Below the pieces are notes generated by a model. That model was not told the origin of the DNA. It did not search any database and worked only from the letters and a program-made list of their open reading frames with translations. DNA of 24,624 nt from UBA3263 sp964586765 (GTDB taxonomy: Bacteria; Bacteroidota; Bacteroidia; Bacteroidales; Muribaculaceae): the NCBI GenBank assembly GCA_964586765.1, contig CAZPHN010000035.1, positions 1 through 24,624 on the forward strand, read 5' to 3'. Positions 1-7,400 of this stretch are shown here, piece by piece; within the stretch, counting starts at the first letter, position 1; each line of letters begins with the position of its first letter. The translations under genes were made by a program, and so were the position numbers.

Positions 1-96
1 TCCAACTATGATAGAGGTGCGATGAATTCCCCTCTTTTCTTGTACCCATATCAAACCGCCGAATTAGGGAGTCAGGAGGCAAAAGTAATTAGTACA

Positions 97-2421
97 ATGA
101 GAAAACTAGTATCATTCCTTTGCTTGACATTATGCTTGTGGAGTTCATCAACGTCATATGCACAACAGCCTTTTTCGCTTGACGGAATTGACTATCTGCT
201 ATTTGATGATGGTACCGCAACAGTTACGAATATTAGTTGGTATTGGTATGGCAATAATGCGACGATTGCAGTACCTTCAATTATTGATGATAACTATTGT
301 GTAACTACTTTTGGAGATGGTTCACCAGTATTCGGATTAGATTGGCATTGCGGTTATTACTGGGGTGATGATAGCCTAAAATGGTATGAAGATTCGAATT
401 TTTTAGAGAATAGTACATCGGAATTAAAAGAAATAATACTCCCGGACATGATTACTAAAATTGGAAAGTATGCACTAGCGGGATGTAATAGCTTGACTTC
501 AATTGAAATTCCGGGAAGTGTAAATTTTGTTGATTCTTGTGCATTTGAAGGATGCATAAACCTAAAAGAAGTTCATACACATGATGTCCGTGAATGGATG
601 GCGATTAATTTTGTGTGTGATAGCAATTATCGCGTTACTTCCAATCCATTATATTATGCTCATCAACTATACGAAAACAATGAGAAAATCACCGAACTTA
701 ATATTGAATTTTCACCTTATAATCACAATATTGGTGATTATGCTTTTGCTAAATGGGATGGAACTAAGGTCAATTTAAATATCGGTATTAACTATATTGG
801 TGTAGGAGCGTTTAATAATTGCTTCAATCTTGAAAGCATTAACATTAATAGTTATTATGGCGATTCAATTCGTGCATTTTGTTTTGATGGTTGCATCAAT
901 TTGAAGAGTGTAATATTACCTCGTGGACTAAAAACAATTGGAAGGCTTTCATTTCAAAACTGTAAATCACTAAAAAGTATAGAACTACCTAATACAATAA
1001 CGGACATTGAAATTGGGGCATTTTGGCTATGTGAATCTCTTGAAGATATAAATATTCCTCAAAGTGTAAATCATATCGGTGAATATGCATTTGGTAGGTG
1101 TGACTCATTAAAGAGTATTAACATTCCAACTGGATTAAAGCAAATAAGTAAAGGTACTTTTGTATATTGTGGATCACTTTCTTCAATTACTATCCCGCGT
1201 TCTGTATCAGTCATTGAATGGACTGCGTTTAATTCTTGTAGCAATCTTAAATCAATCATATTCAGCGACTCAGAATCTAAACTATCTTATAAGGATAATC
1301 AAAGTATTCATCTAAATACAAGTGATACTTTGCTATTTGGTAAAGACAATATAGTTGAAGAAATGTATATAGGTCGTAATATAGATGAGACATTTAAGGA
1401 ATCAATGTGCAATTTGCCGAAATTGAAAACCCTTGAGTTTGGTAACTGTGTAACTGAGATATTACCGAATATGTTTAGTCAAGATGCCGCAATAGAAGAA
1501 ATCACATTTGGCGAAAATATTAAGACTATTGGTGAGAATGTTTTTGCCGGTAGTGATCTCGTAAAGACAATACGTGTAAATTCTACTACTCCGGCGGATG
1601 CACCGTTGTCTGCATTCTCAACGAACGCCTATAAAAACGCAACTTTATATGTCCCGCATGGCGCGTACGCCATTTATAAAAATCATCCAACTTGGTCTAA
1701 TTTCATGAATATTGTGGAGATTCCAAGTAAACTGAATATTGAGATATTTGGTTGTGGCAAAGTATATAACAATACATTTGGAGATATTGTAAGTGGGACA
1801 GAATTTGAAGGTTCTATCTTTGAGTTCTTTGTTCTTCCCAATGACGGTAATGTAATATCTTCAATCACTCTTGAAGGAAAAGATATTATGAACGACCTTA
1901 TCAATCACAGACTAACAATTACAGATTTCAGAGGCGAAGGCGACGGAATCTTGAAGATTGAATTTGCGCCGGAAACTGAAGCAACTTTGGTTGTCAAGGG
2001 TGCTGATACTCACGCAATCCGTCACACTTATAAAGAGGGTACGTCGGCAGTTGTTGAGCTACAACCTGAGGATGGATGGGAAATTCATTCGGTCACTTAT
2101 AATGGCGATGATGTGACCGATAAGCTTGATAATAACGTGTTTACTACTGCACCACTCCACGGCGAAAATAACCTAAATATGGTTCTCGTTAGCAATTCAA
2201 CCGTAGAAATTGAATCAGTCAATGCAGCTGACATTCAAGTGCGTATTTCAATAAACCGCAATACTGTTTCAATAACAGGACTTGATGAGGGAGAGCTTGT
2301 TAGCGTCTATGACGTTAGCGGCAAGACAATTTATACAGGCTTTGACCGCTCGGTGATCCTTAAATCCGGCGAATCATACATCCTGACCACTCCCTCCAAG
2401 ACTTTTAAGGTAGCCATCTAA
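97..2421 (+). CDS. Secreted BspA-like leucine-rich-repeat protein
   Basis: The reading frame is open from 22, but I chose ATG 97 because it starts a clear signal peptide (MRKLVSFLCLTLCLWSSSTSYA, lipophilic core, cleavage near residue 22); this gives 774 aa. The body holds many copies of the LRR_5/BspA unit, with pattern L-x-x-I-x-I-P-x-x-V-x-x-I-G-x-x-A-F-x-x-C-x-x-L, for example around 440-570 and 900-1260. After the repeats come two small domains and a C-terminal beta-rich tail containing VYDVSGKTIYTG, similar to the C-terminal sorting or attachment domains of secreted Bacteroidota proteins. Such proteins are usually surface-exposed and bind host or microbial ligands; the ligand here is unknown. 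The gene is visibly more AT-rich than the housekeeping genes downstream, which may mean horizontal acquisition or fast evolution. It is single and is followed by a strong terminator. Family assignment is secure; role is inferred. Confidence 0.85.
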   Translation: MRKLVSFLCLTLCLWSSSTSYAQQPFSLDGIDYLLFDDGTATVTNISWYWYGNNATIAVPSIIDDNYCVTTFGDGSPVFGLDWHCGYYWGDDSLKWYEDSNFLENSTSELKEIILPDMITKIGKYALAGCNSLTSIEIPGSVNFVDSCAFEGCINLKEVHTHDVREWMAINFVCDSNYRVTSNPLYYAHQLYENNEKITELNIEFSPYNHNIGDYAFAKWDGTKVNLNIGINYIGVGAFNNCFNLESININSYYGDSIRAFCFDGCINLKSVILPRGLKTIGRLSFQNCKSLKSIELPNTITDIEIGAFWLCESLEDINIPQSVNHIGEYAFGRCDSLKSINIPTGLKQISKGTFVYCGSLSSITIPRSVSVIEWTAFNSCSNLKSIIFSDSESKLSYKDNQSIHLNTSDTLLFGKDNIVEEMYIGRNIDETFKESMCNLPKLKTLEFGNCVTEILPNMFSQDAAIEEITFGENIKTIGENVFAGSDLVKTIRVNSTTPADAPLSAFSTNAYKNATLYVPHGAYAIYKNHPTWSNFMNIVEIPSKLNIEIFGCGKVYNNTFGDIVSGTEFEGSIFEFFVLPNDGNVISSITLEGKDIMNDLINHRLTITDFRGEGDGILKIEFAPETEATLVVKGADTHAIRHTYKEGTSAVVELQPEDGWEIHSVTYNGDDVTDKLDNNVFTTAPLHGENNLNMVLVSNSTVEIESVNAADIQVRISINRNTVSITGLDEGELVSVYDVSGKTIYTGFDRSVILKSGESYILTTPSKTFKVAI

Positions 2422-2442
2422 TCAATAAAACATACACACTCC

Positions 2443-2478
2443 AATGGCAGCGGAACATTCATTCCACTGCCATTTTTT
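2443..2478 (+). terminator. Rho-independent terminator after the LRR gene
   Basis: The arm AATGGCAG at 2443-2450 pairs with CTGCCATT at 2466-2473. An additional GGAA/TTCC pairing closes the top of the stem, and a run of six T follows. It lies about 20 bp after the LRR stop codon, as expected for an intrinsic terminator. Confidence 0.8.
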
Positions 2479-2701
2479 ACGGGGAGAGGCGCACTCCGTT
2501 GCGCCGGCTATATTTGCTCACACGGCTGACGGCGGTGCGGAGACCGCCTTTCATGTGGGCGGGACAAATTTTGCGATCGGGAGGAGGGGATGGTGCGTAA
2601 CTTTGCAGTCGGATTTTGAGTCTGACAGAATGAGGTAAGCAGTCCCATGTCAGGAGAAGGAATCCGGTTTTGAGCGTATTTCATTCGGTCTTGCCCGGTT
2701 A
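2479..2701. other. Gene-free, GC-rich intergenic stretch with hairpins
   Basis: I see no convincing gene here; the only open frame (2444-2638) runs through the terminator and lacks family resemblance. The stretch is much more GC-rich than its neighbours. It contains two perfect 6-bp hairpins: GGCGCA/TGCGCC at 2488-2505 and GGCGGT/ACCGCC at 2531-2548. A third is GTCGGA/TCTGAC at 2608-2626, with one G-U pair. A TAACTTTG box at 2598-2605 resembles a Bacteroidota -7 element; the nearest TTTTG (2569-2573) is 24 nt upstream, longer than the usual spacing. A small unannotated RNA is possible but unproven. Confidence 0.4.
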
Positions 2702-2740
2702 GCGACCTGCGGAGAGAGAATGATTTCCGCTCATTCCCTA
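2702..2740 (+). repeat. 39-bp direct repeat, left copy
   Basis: This copy is identical over 39 bp to 3851-3889, and the match ends sharply on both sides. Inside it, GAATGA and TCATTC form a hairpin with a 7-nt loop. The two copies bracket the AT-rich abi/ncRNA island, so they may be attachment-site remnants, a target duplication, or two members of a dispersed intergenic repeat family. Confidence 0.85.
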
Positions 2741-2770
2741 TAAAGTCCCGAAAAATCCAACTATTTTTCG

Positions 2771-2778
2771 TAACTTTG
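2771..2778 (+). promoter_or_regulatory. -7 box of a putative abi promoter
   Basis: TAACTTTG matches the Bacteroidota TAnnTTTG -7 consensus and lies 8 bp before the abi ATG, implying a very short leader. No good TTTG -33 box is present at the usual distance (around 2747-2751), so the promoter may be weak or need an activator. Confidence 0.5.
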
Positions 2779-2786
2779 TACTCACC

Positions 2787-3683
2787 ATGGGAAGAAAAGC
2801 CATCACATTAGATAAGCAAATCGAGCTTCTGCGTAGCAGGGGAATGATTATATCCAACGTCGATAAAGCAAAAGAGGTATTACTCGATGTCGGGTATTAT
2901 CGTCTTGGGTTCTACTGGTTTCCTTTTGAAAAAACTTATCCGAACAAGGATAACAGAACTCACGAATTTGTGCCGGAGACTAAATTTGATAGTGCTATAA
3001 AGTTATATTATTTTGATTTTTACCTTAGGAGTCATTTGCTTAAGGCATTAAGTCGAATTGAAATTGCATTTAGAACAAAGGTTGTATACATTGTGTCCAA
3101 CGAATACGTTGACATACCAGCTTGGTTTGCAGATAATCGTGTAATATTAAATAAGCAAGTCAAGCATTATCAAGATGGAGGATACAAGGCAATCAGGGAT
3201 AAAAATGCAATTATTAGATTGCATCATTCGCATTATCCCGAAGATGAATACGCTCCAGCATGGAAGACCATTGAATACATGACTCTTGGAGAGGTTTTCC
3301 ATTTGTTCAAGTCTATTCAAGATGCTAAGATTAAAGAAAAAGTAGCTGCCGAATTTGGTATTAAAACACTTGTTACACTTGAAAGTTACTTGGAGGTAAT
3401 AAAAAACATAAGAAACGTATGTGCCCACAGTAACGTACTTTATGATTTTACACCAGAAAAATCAATAAGAAAGGGTCCGGCAATGATGAAAGGGATTGCT
3501 GATAATCAGAACCTGAATGGTGCTACACGAGTTATCTTATATATGTTGAAACAAATATCAACTAAAAGATATTTGGAATTATTAAAGGATATAGATGACC
3601 TTATAGCTAAATATGGTGTTAGTGAAGATGTTCGTTATATTCTTTTGAATATAAGTGGTTTTAAGGATCTTCATAGACGTTGA
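2787..3683 (+). CDS. Abi_2-family (AbiD/AbiF-like) HEPN abortive-infection protein
   Basis: A 298-aa protein of the Abi_2 family, abortive-infection proteins with HEPN-type folds that are thought to act as RNases in phage defence. The N-terminal part carries the family signature G-Y-Y-R-L-G-F-Y-W-F-P-F (residues 36-47). A central helix has R-I-E-x3-R (R90, E92, R96), followed by an A-W-K-T-I-E-Y-M-T-L-G-E segment. Near the C-terminus RNVCAH (R209 to H214) fits the HEPN catalytic pattern R-x4-H. Length is normal for the family and no frameshift is seen. The ATG is placed 8 bp after a -7 box. The gene is strongly AT-rich against GC-richer flanks and sits between two perfect 39-bp repeats, suggesting transfer. 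No protein antitoxin gene is adjacent; instead a small RNA gene with its own promoter begins within about 60 bp of the stop. Family membership is secure; toxicity and RNA partnership are inferred. Confidence 0.88.
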   Translation: MGRKAITLDKQIELLRSRGMIISNVDKAKEVLLDVGYYRLGFYWFPFEKTYPNKDNRTHEFVPETKFDSAIKLYYFDFYLRSHLLKALSRIEIAFRTKVVYIVSNEYVDIPAWFADNRVILNKQVKHYQDGGYKAIRDKNAIIRLHHSHYPEDEYAPAWKTIEYMTLGEVFHLFKSIQDAKIKEKVAAEFGIKTLVTLESYLEVIKNIRNVCAHSNVLYDFTPEKSIRKGPAMMKGIADNQNLNGATRVILYMLKQISTKRYLELLKDIDDLIAKYGVSEDVRYILLNISGFKDLHRR

Positions 3684-3705
3684 AAAACTTTTTTGAAAAA
3701 GTTTT
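3684..3705. repeat. Perfect AT-rich palindrome overlapping the ncRNA -33 box
   Basis: AAAACTTTTT and AAAAAGTTTT form a perfect 10-bp inverted repeat with a 2-nt spacer. It begins at the last base of the abi stop codon and overlaps the TTTTG -33 element of the downstream RNA promoter. It could be an operator, a weak terminator for abi, or an A/T-rich upstream element of the kind seen at strong stable-RNA promoters in this phylum. Confidence 0.6.
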
Positions 3706-3734
3706 GTTTAATATTGAGAAAAGTAGTACCTTTG
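3702..3734 (+). promoter_or_regulatory. Consensus Bacteroidota promoter for a small RNA
   Basis: TTTTG at 3702-3706 (-33) and TACCTTTG at 3727-3734 (-7, TAnnTTTG) are separated by exactly 20 nt, near the optimal spacing for the Bacteroidota primary sigma factor. This is one of the two best promoters in the window, and no protein gene starts at the right distance downstream. Expected transcription start is about 3738-3741. Confidence 0.8.
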
Positions 3735-3738
3735 CAGT

Positions 3739-3832
3739 AATAAATAGTGCCGGTATTGACTATAGGCTCAATGCCAACACTCTAAAAAGGGAAAAATGAG
3801 GTCGTGCATTTTGCTGTACGACCTCTTTTTTT
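3739..3832 (+). ncRNA. Putative abi-associated small RNA with two hairpins
   Basis: A compact transcription unit of about 95 nt lies between a consensus promoter and an intrinsic terminator. The first hairpin has an 8-bp stem, GGTATTGA (3752-3759) with TCAATGCC (3768-3775), containing one G-U pair and an 8-nt loop CTATAGGC. An outer 4-bp stem AGTG (3746-3749)/CACT (3778-3781) is separated from it by a symmetric CC/AA internal loop. A purine-rich single-stranded linker (about 3782-3797) leads to the terminator hairpin. Abi_2/AbiF-type proteins are, to my knowledge, reported to be paired with adjacent non-coding RNAs that restrain them, so an antitoxin or guide-like RNA is the leading hypothesis. 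An unrelated sRNA is the alternative. Promoter, structure and terminator are seen directly; function is inferred. Confidence 0.65.
3798..3832 (+). terminator. Rho-independent terminator of the small RNA
   Basis: GAGGTCGTGCA (3798-3808) pairs with TGTACGACCTC (3815-3825) in an 11-bp stem with one G-U pair. The loop is 6 nt and seven T follow. The A-rich tract on the 5' side could let it work for the opposite strand too. Confidence 0.9.
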
Positions 3833-3850
3833 GATACAAATCTATTAATG

Positions 3851-3889
3851 GCGACCTGCGGAGAGAGAATGATTTCCGCTCATTCCCTA
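3851..3889 (+). repeat. 39-bp direct repeat, right copy
   Basis: Identical to 2702-2740 and in the same orientation, 1149 bp away. It lies about 32 bp before the nitroreductase start. On the minus strand it ends in CTCTCTCCGCA, reminiscent of a tRNA-Ser 3' end, but the preceding loop lacks the conserved T-loop, so it is not a tRNA. Confidence 0.85.
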
Positions 3890-3921
3890 AACTTTTGGAG
3901 GGGGAGGGATGTTTTAGAGGT

Positions 3922-4458
3922 ATGGAAAAGGAAAAAATTGATGAGATGAGCGCGCTTGAGGGGATTCTCGGGCGCACAAGTGTCAGGAATTATACTGACG
4001 AACTGGTTTCCGAGGAGGAAATCGAGGAGTTGATGCGCGCAGCTATGTCCGCACCGACCGGTGTCAACAAGCAGCCATGGGAGTTTGCCGTGGTAACGGA
4101 CCGCAAAATTTTGGACAGTCTGGCTGACGCTTTGCCATATGCCAAGATGGTGAAACACGCTCCGGTAGCAATAATTGTTTGCGGTAATAGGGAAAGATTT
4201 CTTGATAGAGATGACTCTACGTTGTGGGTTCAGGACCTTTCGGCAGCATCGGAGAATATCCTTGTGGCAGCGCATATCCTCGGACTTGGTGCCGTCTGGA
4301 CGGCACTCTACCCCCACGCAGACCGAATGGAGTCAGTCAGTCGCATTTTAAATCTACCGCAGGAGTTTGTTCCATTCAATGTTATTCCCGTCGGACATCC
4401 CGTCGGTACCCCGACACCCCGCGACAAATTCCACGAGGACCGTATTCACCGTTACTAA
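3922..4458 (+). CDS. Nitroreductase family protein (FMN-dependent oxidoreductase)
   Basis: A 178-aa single-domain nitroreductase-fold protein, expected to use FMN and NAD(P)H to reduce quinone- or nitro-type substrates in the cytoplasm. Family marks are R-T-S-V-R-N-Y near the start (FMN phosphate contact), A-A-M-S-A-P-T-G-V-N-K-Q-P-W-E-F, and G-L-G-A-V-W in the second half. The end V-I-P-V-G-H-P-V-G is typical of the short family members. The frame is open from a TTG at 3895, but ATG 3922 is preferred; ATG 3946 (MSALEGILGRTSVR) is a plausible alternative. It converges with the minus-strand gene at 4455, overlapping it by 4 bp with no terminator between. The natural substrate cannot be told from sequence. 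Confidence 0.88.
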   Translation: MEKEKIDEMSALEGILGRTSVRNYTDELVSEEEIEELMRAAMSAPTGVNKQPWEFAVVTDRKILDSLADALPYAKMVKHAPVAIIVCGNRERFLDRDDSTLWVQDLSAASENILVAAHILGLGAVWTALYPHADRMESVSRILNLPQEFVPFNVIPVGHPVGTPTPRDKFHEDRIHRY

Positions 4459-5306
4459 TCCTTGGGAGTAACAAATCGGAGCGAAAGCGGAAAGGCGGGA
4501 AACTCCAGTGTAAGGGTGCAGTTCGGAATATCGAGCGTTGCATAATGCTCCCCGGGAAGCGGTCTGCCGGTGGCGTCGGTCCAGTGGAGAAGGTAATGAC
4601 CCTGATATGCCGTAGCGGTAAGATGCCCTTTTCTCATTCCGGGACGCCATGCCGCTGAATTGACCCTTGCGCCGGACAGATAGACAAGGTCATAACCATC
4701 TTCTACCGGTAGCAGTCCCAGCCGATAATGTCCGCCCAACGCAGCCTTCTTAGATTCCGTTGAGTCAAGATATTCCCAAACGTCGAGTTTATCAACATCG
4801 CAACCGGTCATTAACGCGGAGAGGTCATAATCGTCGGTCTCGACAATGAGGTCGGCAACGCTCAATTTACCTGACGTGGCAGTCACGGTCAGGCTTGCGG
4901 AACGCGGGCGACAAAGCCCGGCAACCTCGCCTACCGGCTCAAGAAGGTCATGTCCCGCCAATATGCGGGCAGACTCCCCTACCCACTCAACCGCCACGGA
5001 GTTCCATCCGCCATTAAAGTCAAGCCGCGGAGCCGGAGCGACAACATCGCAGCACACAACCGCAATGGAGGGCTCGCCGATGCCGTCAACCACATGGCGG
5101 CAGTCAAAAATCACCGTAAGTGAATCGGTTTCCCACCCAAGGGTCCATTGCGCCAACCGCCCGGTGCGGGCAGAGGAGAGCTTGACTCGCACTTCAACAG
5201 CGGAAACGGCTCCCGACGGCACAGAATCTCCATTATTGAGATAAAACACCTTTGAAAAGAGCGAAAACGGCAGAAAAAGCAGCAAAACGGATAAAAAATG
5301 TTTCAT
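4455..5306 (-). CDS. Exported protein of unknown function
   Basis: A 283-aa protein with a clear signal peptide (MKHFLSVLLLFLPFSLFS). The rest is rich in beta-strand-like stretches and ends in L-E-F-P-A-F-P-L-S-L-R-F-V. I do not recognise a family. The alternating hydrophobic pattern and phrases such as Q-W-T-L-G-W-E-T-D-S-L-T-V would fit a lectin- or laminin-G-like beta sandwich, but that is a guess. It is the last gene of the CYTH-ispD-recG operon, 12 bp after recG, and its TAG stop overlaps the nitroreductase stop. Co-transcription with recG looks positional, not functional. Confidence 0.6.
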   Translation of the reverse strand: MKHFLSVLLLFLPFSLFSKVFYLNNGDSVPSGAVSAVEVRVKLSSARTGRLAQWTLGWETDSLTVIFDCRHVVDGIGEPSIAVVCCDVVAPAPRLDFNGGWNSVAVEWVGESARILAGHDLLEPVGEVAGLCRPRSASLTVTATSGKLSVADLIVETDDYDLSALMTGCDVDKLDVWEYLDSTESKKAALGGHYRLGLLPVEDGYDLVYLSGARVNSAAWRPGMRKGHLTATAYQGHYLLHWTDATGRPLPGEHYATLDIPNCTLTLEFPAFPLSLRFVTPKD

Positions 5307-5318
5307 AACTACATAAAA

Positions 5319-7400
5319 TCAGCTAATTCTCGCCCAATCCATAGAACGGTCAAAGAGTTTTGAAATAGTGGCAGCGACAGCCGGATGATTTCGCAAATCG
5401 GGGTCAGCATCAAGTAATTTGATAGCTTCCTGACGCGCTATTTCCATTATAGGAGTATCCGAGACTAAGGATGCAACTTTCAAATCAATCGGCAGTCCGC
5501 TCTGCATGGTACCCTCGATATCACCGGGACCGCGCAACTTCATGTCCTCTTCGGCAACGATGAAACCATCGGTGGTCGACGTCATGATTTCAAGCCTTTT
5601 GCGCGTATCCGCTCCGATATTCGGTTTACTCATCAGTATGCAGTAACTCTGGTCAGCTCCGCGACCTACACGCCCCCGCAACTGATGGAGCTGACTGAGA
5701 CCGAACCGCTCGGCATTTTCAATCACCATTACCGATGCATTCGGTACATTCACCCCGACCTCAATTACGGTAGTCGCGACAAGAATCTGAGCCTTACCTG
5801 AAGCAAATTTCTCCATCTGGCGATCCTTTTCGGCAGGTTTCATACGCCCGTGGACCATCGCCACGGAGAAATCACTGAACAGATGGCTGATGAACTCATA
5901 ACCTTCCTGAAGCGAGCGCGCCTCAAGATTTTCATTTTCTTCAATCAGCGGGTAAACGATATAAGCCTGACGCCCCTGAAGGAGCTGGGAATGAATACCG
6001 TCATATACCTTCTGACGCTGAGGGTCAAAGCGCAAAAGGGTCTGCACCGGCTTTCGCCCGGGAGGGAGTTCATCGATAATGCTGACGTCAAGGTCGCCAT
6101 AGACAGTCATGGCGAGGGTTCTCGGAATGGGCGTCGCTGTCATAACGAGCACATGCGGAGCTATGGTTGCTTTCTGCCACAGGCGGGCTCGCTGAGCCAC
6201 ACCGAACCGGTGCTGCTCATCAATAACCACATAGCCGAGCTTGCGGAACTGCACGGCATCCTCAATTACCGCATGGGTACCTATCAATATATGGAGCGAA
6301 CCGTCAAGGAGCTGCGCATGGATTTCATCGCGCTCACGCTTAGGAGTTGATCCCGTAAGCAAACGAATGTTCACCCCAATCTCGCCCGCCATACGCGACA
6401 GACTCTCGAAATGCTGGGTTGCCAAAATCTCCGTGGGAGCCATCAAACACGCCTGACAACCATTGTCAAGCGCAATAAGCATTGTGAGCAATGCAACAAG
6501 GGTCTTGCCGGAGCCTACGTCGCCCTGCAGCAGGCGGTTCATCTGACGTCCGGTATTCATATCGGCACGTATCTCCTTAATCACACGTTTTTGCGCTCCG
6601 GTAAGCTCAAAAGGCATACATTCGCGATAAAAACGGTTAAAAAAGTCGCCGACACGGTCAAATTTATGTCCTAAAAGCTGCTGCGCGCGATGGCGGCTAT
6701 AACGCAGGATATTCAGTTCAAGGAAAAACAGCTCCTCAAACTTAAAGCGGTAGCGCGCACGCTCTGCCTCAATCATGTTGGCTGGCTTATGTATGGCGCG
6801 AAATGCCTCGGAAAGCGGCATCAGATGTTGCGATTCAATGACTTCAGAGGGAAGTGTTTCGCGCACACCGCTGAGACCGTCGAGCGCGGATAGCATCAAC
6901 GAATGGAGCTGACGCGAGGTGAGATTGCGGCGATGGAGTGTCTCCGTCAGCGGATAAATTCCGCGCAACCCCTTGCGCGACTCAGCCGCCGCTTCGGTGT
7001 CCATCTCAGGATGGACCATCTGCCAATGGCGGTTAAACTCCGTAGGCTTGCCGAAGAGCACATAAGTGGTCATCGGGTTAATCTGCTGGCTGATTGCCTT
7101 TGCCTGACGGAACCATACCACCTCCATAGTGCCGGTGCCATCTGAGAAGATGGTTACGAGCCGCTGCTTCGCGCCCTCGCCTTGCAAAGCCATACTGACA
7201 AACCGCCCGCGAATCTGCATCATTGGCAACTCCGCGCCACGCAGGTCGGCAATCCTATATATCTGCGAGCGGTCGACATAGCCCGTGGGATAATGACGCA
7301 GCAGGTCGCCCACAGTCTTGACGCCCAACTCCTTGCGCAGAAGTTCGGCACGCTGGGGACCGACCCCCTTCAGATACATTATGTCAGCATCAGGCGTCAT
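5319..7400 (-). CDS. recG: ATP-dependent DNA helicase RecG
   Basis: A 693-aa superfamily 2 helicase that remodels stalled replication forks and branched recombination intermediates. An N-terminal helix-hairpin-helix/wedge (OB-fold) region begins Y-L-K-G-V-G-P-Q-R-A. The helicase core follows: Walker A GDVGSGKT (K299), V-I-D-E-Q-H-R-F-G (DEQH box), T-A-T-P-I-P-R-T, V-A-T-T-V-I-E-V-G-V-N-V-P and Q-L-R-G-R-V-G-R-G. These are the RecG/Mfd-type motifs, and the length matches RecG. The start overlaps the ispD stop by 11 bp; an internal ATG at codon 8 (MYLKGVGPQ) is an alternative. The ispD-recG adjacency is common in Bacteroidota. Confidence 0.97.
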   Translation of the reverse strand: MTPDADIMYLKGVGPQRAELLRKELGVKTVGDLLRHYPTGYVDRSQIYRIADLRGAELPMMQIRGRFVSMALQGEGAKQRLVTIFSDGTGTMEVVWFRQAKAISQQINPMTTYVLFGKPTEFNRHWQMVHPEMDTEAAAESRKGLRGIYPLTETLHRRNLTSRQLHSLMLSALDGLSGVRETLPSEVIESQHLMPLSEAFRAIHKPANMIEAERARYRFKFEELFFLELNILRYSRHRAQQLLGHKFDRVGDFFNRFYRECMPFELTGAQKRVIKEIRADMNTGRQMNRLLQGDVGSGKTLVALLTMLIALDNGCQACLMAPTEILATQHFESLSRMAGEIGVNIRLLTGSTPKRERDEIHAQLLDGSLHILIGTHAVIEDAVQFRKLGYVVIDEQHRFGVAQRARLWQKATIAPHVLVMTATPIPRTLAMTVYGDLDVSIIDELPPGRKPVQTLLRFDPQRQKVYDGIHSQLLQGRQAYIVYPLIEENENLEARSLQEGYEFISHLFSDFSVAMVHGRMKPAEKDRQMEKFASGKAQILVATTVIEVGVNVPNASVMVIENAERFGLSQLHQLRGRVGRGADQSYCILMSKPNIGADTRKRLEIMTSTTDGFIVAEEDMKLRGPGDIEGTMQSGLPIDLKVASLVSDTPIMEIARQEAIKLLDADPDLRNHPAVAATISKLFDRSMDWARIS

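Noticed and set aside
80..87. Minus-strand TACTTTTG (-7-like) box before the first LRR gene
   Set aside because: It matches TAnnTTTG but has no -33 box at 19-21 nt, and the gene it would serve is outside the window.
2444..2638. Open frame of 64 aa after the first LRR gene
   Set aside because: It runs through the terminator hairpin, has no family resemblance and lies in a GC-rich stretch where chance frames are common.
3796..3834. Tiny ORF (12 codons) inside the small RNA, preceded by an A/G-rich stretch
   Set aside because: It overlaps the terminator stem and T-tract entirely, so the transcript would end at its stop; probably fortuitous.
2702..3889. Two identical repeats considered as a CRISPR array
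   Set aside because: Only two copies over 1.1 kb, a full gene between them and no cas genes.
3851..3889. Minus-strand tRNA-Ser fragment as integration site
   Set aside because: CTCTCTCCGCA resembles a tRNA-Ser acceptor end and a 7-nt loop precedes it, but the loop lacks the conserved T-loop bases and no anticodon or D arm can be found.
3880..4317. Minus-strand frame of 145 aa across the nitroreductase
   Set aside because: It is antisense to a well-conserved nitroreductase and has no recognisable features.
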